From assembly GCF_029931775.1 (NCBI RefSeq), contig NC_079328.1:12833001-12897000 (forward strand): DNA of 64,000 nt, given 5' to 3'. This stretch comes from Euleptes europaea (taxonomy: Eukaryota; Chordata; Lepidosauria; Squamata; Sphaerodactylidae). Under the pieces are notes generated by a model. That model saw only the letters and a program-made list of their open reading frames with translations, was not told the DNA's origin and did no database searches. A program made the translations under genes and the position numbers. Of this stretch, positions 58,250-64,000 are shown one piece after another; positions within the stretch are counted from its first letter, which is position 1, and each line of letters opens with the position of its first letter.

Positions 58250-58860
58250 TTTATCTCTTTCTCCTACTTCCTTATGCACGCCAAGGGTATTCATCCAAAT
58301 TCAGCAACAAAAGCTTTAAATCTCACATATGATTTGTCAAATTATGTGACTGCAGCTAACTGATACCTCAAATAATGACCTGGTTTCCAGGAGTACTACA
58401 TCAGACAGTTGCTCATTGCAGGAAATCAATGTTAAAGAGCTCAAAAGTTGCATCACTTCACCAATTGATGGTTTAGTTCAAGTGAGCATAATATCATCTG
58501 CATAAAGACAAACTTTAGATGTATATTTTCCATGCTGAACTCCATGAACATTAGTGTTATGTTAGATAGCTATTGCCAATGGTTCAGTAATAACAGAAAA
58601 TAAATGAGAATATAGGCAGCCTTGATGGTTGCCCCATGCCCCATGATAGATAAAATGCATCTGAGAAGTGACTCTTTATGGATACCCCAGTTATCAGGCT
58701 GTCATACATTGAAGAGATCCAGTTTTTACATTGACCTTCCAAATAGAAGTATTCCAATACTTTGTTCAACTATCCACATTCAGCTCTGTCAACCGCCTTT
58801 TCAGCACATAGCAGCATATTTTTTTCTTTAATTTTCTGTCCAAGTAATTTAGTTGATCCT
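58250..58860 (-). mobile_element. L1/Tx1-like LINE fragment (reverse transcriptase)
   Basis: The minus strand shows LNKVLEYFYLEGQCKNWISS, SVITEPLAIAI and VCLYADDIMLT, the finger, palm and YADD motifs of an L1-clade RT. Several stops. 57887-58228 on the same strand may be its C-terminal continuation. Confidence 0.7.
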
Positions 58861-59634
58861 GCCTTTCTGTCATAAAGGCATTCAAAGCATCTCACAACAA
58901 TAACCACAACAATTTCTATAAAAACACAGAACAAAACACAGTTTAAAATGGATGTGACAATCCAGCAACATAAAAGGATATTAAAAGCAGTGATTACTCA
59001 TAACCTATAAAGCCTTGGTGTTAGTTATCAACTGTTGTGACAGCTGGAATTCCCCGCACATTATGTGTGTTAATTAATTTAGCACAACTAGTGAGCGGTT
59101 TTCTTGGTTAGTATGAATTTTACTTACTTACATTTCAACCTATGCTTCCTGCACATACTGGCCTCTTGATCCATCTGCTTTTAAGAAATACATCCTGTAT
59201 AACCTGTCTGCATAGTGAGGATCCATTTATTACAACCGAAGAAATGGGAATGTTGTGTTCATCCAGCACTACAGTGTCCCAAAAGTCTAATCCAGCATCA
59301 TTGTTGGCACCATTCTTTTATAAACAAAGAAGACATCCAGTTTTTACATTGTCCTTCCAAACAGAAGTATTCCAATACTTTGTTCACAAGTTGGGCAAGG
59401 TAGAAGATCTAAGAGAAATCCTACCAACAAAATGAGAGAAAGAAGAAAACACTTGGACATCAAGCCCATAATCAAAACCAGTGTTTCTCTGTTGAACACG
59501 CATGTTCTGCCAGAGATGGACATGGAGTCACATTATTTCAGTTGAATCAGCTAATGCAATATACAAGCCTGCAAAGAATGTAGGATTGAATTAACAAATT
59601 GATATAAAAAATGTAGTAGCTGCTGAGGATGTTT
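58861..59634. other. Unassigned stretch before copy B resumes
   Basis: AT-rich with no recognisable gene. Confidence 0.35.
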
Positions 59635-60631
59635 CCATTTTCAATTCAAATAGGAGGAACAATGTAAGTAACCAGATTCCTCTTGCTGTTTGATGTGGAG
59701 ATTATGTAAAATATTCTTCTGAAGAGAGAGTATGGCATCAAGTGAGTGATGAGCTAGATGCTAGTTTTACATGCACCAAATGGGTACAGTTTGAACTACA
59801 TATTGAATGATGTTGCAGTTCATTTGGAGGTGAAGATAATGATTGACCACTGGCCTCAGTGAGGCAAACAGCAAGTATGAAGGGGGAAAGCAACTTGAAG
59901 AAAAAGGAAGTACAATGGAGAGAGGTGTCCATGCTGCTGGGGACAGAGTTGATCCAATTAAGACTGCATGGTCTTTTCAGATAATGGTGGTGTCTTCCAC
60001 TGGCACAAGCAGCATTCCTCCAGTACTGGAAACTTTGTTGTAGAGGAAGAACTGTGTTCCATAGGCAGAAGGTTTCTTGCATTGACAGAAGACTTTGCTG
60101 CTGGTGTAATGGAGTTTTAGGATCCAACCCAAGGAACCAAACAATATTTTTTTGATGCAGAAAAAGCGTTTGATGAGCATGTGTGGAAATTTTCCATAAT
60201 TATTATAATCAGCACATTCTTTTAGGAATACATATGTTAGGCGAATGAATGCTGTTTATTCATATTCATTCAGGCAATGAGACCAGCAGACTCAAACCAG
60301 TTTAAAGCACATCAAGCAAAAATATTCAACATCAGCAGGCAAAAACAAATCCAGACCATGATAAAACATGAATAGCTCCTGCACCCAAACAAATACAACA
60401 AAAACTCAGAGCAGATAATAAAGTAAAATAGCAGCAATAGCATACCAAAATCCAAAGCAGATAATGACCTCAATCTAGCCCTGGATCAAGTAGTTTCCTG
60501 AAGCTGAGAACCTTCTGTTTATGGTGGAGGGCAGTCCTATTAAGAACAGACTGACATGACAAAAATCATCATTTTAAGCAGAATTTATGTGAGGATGATG
60601 TTGTTGTATATTGATCAGCCAAGGATCCATT

Positions 60632-61036
60632 TAGAATCAAAGAATCATAGTGTTGGAAGGGACCACCAACCCCCTGCACAATGCAGGAAATTCACAACTA
60701 CCTCCCCACCCCCACATGCCTAGTGACCCCTACTCCAGGCCCAGAAGATGGCCAAGATGCCTTCCCTCTCATGATCTGCTTAAGGTCATAGAATCAGCAT
60801 TGCTGACAAATGGTCATATAACCTTTTCTTAAAAACCTCCAGGGAAGGAGAGCTTACCACCTCCCGAGGAACCTTGTTCCATTGAGGAACCCCTCTAACT
60901 GTTAGCAAATTCTTCCTAATGCCTAGGTGGAAGCTCTTTTGATTTAATTTCAACCCATTGGTTCTGGTCTGACCTTCTTGGGCAACAGAAAACAACTCGC
61001 CACCATCCTCTCTATATGACAGCCCTTCAAGTACTT
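60632..61036 (-). mobile_element. CR1 LINE, 3' end
   Basis: Same family and orientation as 14786-15235. The minus strand encodes MFSVAQEGQTRTNGLKLNQK and VPREVVSSPSLEVFKKR. It ends where the copia fossil starts. Confidence 0.9.
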
Positions 61037-61039
61037 GAA

Positions 61040-62512
61040 GGCTTCACACAAGGAAACATAGAAAAATGTTTATTCAGAAGGAAAATGGATGATTGATGGG
61101 AATACTTTCTGACATTTGTGGACGACATTGTTATATGTTGTGATACTGAAACAGCTGCAAAGCAAATTGCAGACAAACTGAATGAAACAGTAGAAGTGAA
61201 ACTACTTGGACAAGTAAAGAATTATCTTGGAGTGGAGATTGAAAGAAACCAAGACAATGGATTTTCAATCAGTCAAAGGAACAAAACACTGGAATTTCTA
61301 CAATTCTTGAACCTGAAGGAGTGCAAAACCAAGAACACTCCACTCGACCCTTCATATGTGGATCTAGACGGAGGTGAACTATTGCCTAACAATCACAAAT
61401 ACAGGGAAGCTATTGGAAAACTTCTATACTTGAGCAATGTTAGTAGACCGGACATAAGTGCAGCAGTTGGAATCCTAAGCAGAAGGACCAGCACACCTGT
61501 AGAACATGATTGGAATGCAATTAAACATCTCACACAATACTTAAAGAAAACTATCGATTTGAAGTTGAAGATAACTCCAAATGCTGAACTGAAACTGGCA
61601 GGATACATGGATGCTAATTTAGGTGGTGACAGAACAGACAGCAAATCTACAAGCGATACTTGTTCTACTTTGGAGAAAACCTGATCTCCTGGACCAGCCA
61701 AAAACAGCAAATTGTAGCAACATCTTCAACGGAAGCTGAATGCATAGCAGCCAAAAACGCATGTATAGAACTAGAAGAGAACTGCTACGCGACTTTGGAA
61801 TAGATGGACTAACACCTGCTACAATGTTTGAGGACAATCAAGCATGCATAGCGCTACTGAGAGGCGAGAACTCTAAGAAAGGAAGAAAACTTCTTCGACT
61901 CAAGATGGACTCAGTGAAGGACAGACAAGAAAGAGGACTTGTAAAGGTGAAGTACTGTGAAAGTAAAGAGATGGTGGCTGACATTCTGACAAAGCCACTG
62001 CCTAGACAACAGTTTGAATATTTACGTGATGCATTGTGTTTGCATGTCTGAATGTAACAGAACCTCGAAAAGGGGATTGTTGGGTATTAAGTGGCGAGCT
62101 TTTGTTGCATGTCAGACAGTCAAGGGTTAATGTTAATTAACCAGTGGTCAGCAGAGTATCCATTGCGGACGTGTTTGCTTGTCACGTACACAAACAATCT
62201 GCATATTTACTGCTCTTACATCCTTTGTTTGGAAGTGAAAGCAGTATCCAGTTCGAGTTTCGATGCCAGCCTAGAAGGATGGAGAGGCAATCTTGTCCTT
62301 TAAGAATGCCTACTCAAGTGTAAGCTTAGCACCTGCCAGAGGCTTCTGGTAAGGTTAGGAAACTTAGAATGTAGAAAGGATTATTTGTTTTATTCCCAGT
62401 GAAACCCCACCCTCTTGAGTTTAGACAGTAAAGATTGTTTTTACTAAGACAAATGACTTTGCTTCTTTTGTGCGTGTGTGTGACTCACTTTATTTTCAAT
62501 AAGCCATAATCA
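61040..62512 (+). mobile_element. Ty1/copia retrotransposon fossil (3' part with LTR)
   Basis: Contains the end of the reverse transcriptase (FVDDIVIC motif), the copia connection (GQVKNYLGVEIER, VSRPDISAAVGIL), the RNase H region, a polypurine tract near 62066-62076 and a 3' LTR beginning TGTTGGG at 62078 and ending near 62512. It is broken: only the 3' portion is here, with at least two breaks. The well-preserved protein signal suggests a fairly young insertion. Confidence 0.85.
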
Positions 62513-62532
62513 ACGATCCTATCCCTCTAAAT

Positions 62533-62817
62533 CACTGGTTCCCAACCAGGGGTCAGTGGACCCCCAGGGGTCCGCGAGAACTAAATTAAGGTCCACGAAA
62601 CAAAGTTATAAACCCATAATAAATTAATATTTTCAATTAAAGTTCTCTATTATAAAATATATATATTCAAATATTATTCTAAGCTTAATGTTTAACTAAC
62701 AGTTATGATTAAAGTTTATTTTCAAATTCTCGGAATTTTTATTTTGAACCTTGGGGTCCCTGCACTGAACAAAAAAGTCCTAGTGGTCCCTGGTCAAAAA
62801 AAGGTTGGGAACCACTG
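62533..62817. mobile_element. hAT MITE with perfect target duplication
   Basis: The ends CACTGGTTCCCAACC and GGTTGGGAACCACTG are inverted repeats with one mismatch. CTCTAAAT is duplicated exactly at 62525-62532 and 62818-62825. The core is AT-rich with no transposase. Confidence 0.9.
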
Positions 62818-62854
62818 CTCTAAATAGTAGCAGTATTAATTAATAAGTCAGTTC

Positions 62855-63049
62855 CAGAACTTATCAGGTTTGATTCCTCACTCTACCACATGAAGCCTGC
62901 TGGGTGACCTTGGGCCAGTCAAAGTTCTCTCAGAACTCTCAGCCCAGGCAGAGGCAGGCAATGGCAAACCACCACCTCCAAATGTTTCTTGCCTTGAAAA
63001 CCCTATGGGGTCTCCATGAGGCAGCTGTGGCTTGACAGCACTTTCCACC
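62855..63049 (+). repeat. Composite tRNA-head SINE
   Basis: Box B GGTTTGATTCC, body 'ctgggtgaccttgggccag', then 'aggcaatggcaaaccacc' and a tail 'cttgacagcacttt'. It is the same composite as 8857-9081 in the other orientation, with its first part missing. Confidence 0.75.
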
Positions 63050-63258
63050 ACATCCTGCTTTTCTCCCCACAGTGGAAGCCCAAAGTGACTTACAACATCT
63101 TTCTCCTCTTCCCCTTTTTATCCTTGCAACAACAATCCTGTGAGGTAGGTTAGGCTGGGAGAGAATGATTGGACTAAGGTCACCCAGTAACCTTCGAGTG
63201 GGGATTTGAAACTGGGGCTGCCAGATACTAGTCAAACTCTCTAACCACTACACCAGGG
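63050..63258 (-). repeat. MIR-like tRNA SINE
   Basis: 'tctccccacagtggaagccc', 'cctgtgaggtaggttaggctggg', and the head 'ctaaccactacacca' at the right. Confidence 0.7.
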
Positions 63259-63499
63259 GGTATAGTCAGCCCAGATGGAGAAAGTCAAAGGGACTTAATT
63301 ATATATAAAAGTAACATTGGCCTTTGTGTGCACTTTGAAATGTTATATTATTCTTTTCTGATAGTTATCAACAGTTGTTGTGGACTTTATGGTAGGCTCA
63401 GCCATAGATCAGACAAGCAAGCGAACAACCGTGATATTATAATCATACAGCTTTCCAAAAGGAACCAGTAGAATGCTAGAGGTTTTTTCATGCTAGTAT

Positions 63500-64000
63500 T
63501 AGTACTTGGTTAAAGAATTAAAACAAAATCCTTTGCCATATCAGCATGAAGGCTGTCTGTTGAATTAACTAGTTATAAAAAACAGGGTTCAAAGATATTT
63601 GCGCATCTTTATAATGCTAGTTCAAAGCCACTCCGTGTACTGATCCGAAGCGAGAGGACAATTCTTGCTGACTTCTTCATGTGCCCCTGGATGTTCTGTA
63701 AGTGTGCAGACATTATCTGTCCCCTGGCAAATATCCATCACCCCAAGTGATGTCAGCTTCATGGTACTTTTCGTGTGTTTTCTGCATAAATACTTATTTC
63801 CCAAGTACTAAACTACACATTTCACGGGAGATGCATGGAGAGCCCTAAATGCTTATTTTTTTAAAAATGAAAAAGCTGCCACTGGATGTAGTGAGTTTGA
63901 GCAGAGGGACCCACAGGGTGGGTGCGTCAGATTTTCCCTTTGCCTACAGATGCGGCATAAAGAGAGCTGACTCATCAGTTGGTTAATAAAATGGGCCGAG
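63500..64000. repeat. Start of a third copy of the duplicated leader (copy C)
   Basis: 63528-63920 match 39302-39700 and 49920-50290, including 'tgcccctggatgttctgta' and 'aaatatccatcaccc'. The last 60 bases diverge. In copies A and B the intact exon starts about 970-1240 bp after this point. Confidence 0.85.

Larger units (their letters stand above)
49540..60635. repeat. Tandem duplication copy B (with intact exon 6)
   Basis: Matches copy A from the leader through exon, cytoplasmic relic and SINE (to about 56230). It resumes at about 59635 and ends at 60635. The intervening 3.4 kb holds BovB and L1 pieces not in A. It also has its own tRNA SINE at 54652. Confidence 0.85.

Noticed and set aside
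1-64000. CRISPR arrays, bacterial operons, tRNA or rRNA genes
   Set aside because: None was seen. tRNA-like and 5S-like sequences are SINE heads with degraded structure and repeat bodies.

Overview
The window is vertebrate nuclear DNA, most likely from a squamate reptile. It contains long single-exon cadherin genes, no bacterial gene structure, and a repeat landscape typical of lizards: Sauria-type tRNA SINEs, 5S-rRNA-like SINEs, CR1, L1, BovB/RTE, hAT and Tc1-like MITEs, and a Penelope-like foldback. The species cannot be told from sequence alone.

The host content is part of a clustered protocadherin alpha (PCDHA) locus on the + strand. Six large variable first exons have open frames: 11868-14255, 19138-21489, 25579-27945, 29506-31893, about 40269-42623 and about 51164-53518. 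Each encodes a signal peptide, six cadherin repeats, one membrane helix and a cytoplasmic stub carrying the alpha-type motif [12 protein letters not shown]. Each ends in a phase-0 splice donor. The shared constant exons are not in the window and should lie downstream. Four exons have a promoter element with the core GTCGCT about 175-235 bp before the ATG. The two near-twin exons carry GTCACT at the same place.

Broken alpha exons lie between the intact ones: 8682-9775 (split by a SINE), 16259-16322 (a scrap of a 3' end), 24031-24712 (EC6 to cytoplasm, still open), 37564-38563 (split by a solo LTR and cut by a SINE head), and 44760-44902 and 55499-55662 (cytoplasmic scraps that keep a donor).

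Region by region: 1-8.6 kb is repeat-rich DNA with a GC-rich terminal-inverted-repeat element and two unassigned open frames. 8.6-32 kb holds the first relic and four intact exons with SINE, CR1 and MITE insertions. 32-38.6 kb holds L1 pieces, a 217-bp foldback with a hammerhead-ribozyme-like core, and a relic exon. 38.9-60.6 kb is a tandem duplication of about 9-11 kb (copies A and B), each with one intact exon and one cytoplasmic relic. 60.6-63.5 kb holds CR1, a Ty1/copia fossil, a hAT MITE and SINEs. From about 63.5 kb a third copy of the duplicated leader begins, which predicts another alpha exon just past the window end.

The exons would work as alternative first exons: one promoter is chosen per allele and the exon is spliced to the common constant exons, giving neurons different adhesive surface identities. 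EC5 to cytoplasm is nearly identical among the exons while EC1-EC3 differ, which fits gene conversion at the 3' end with divergence in the recognition half. Coordinates of repeats are estimates made by eye.
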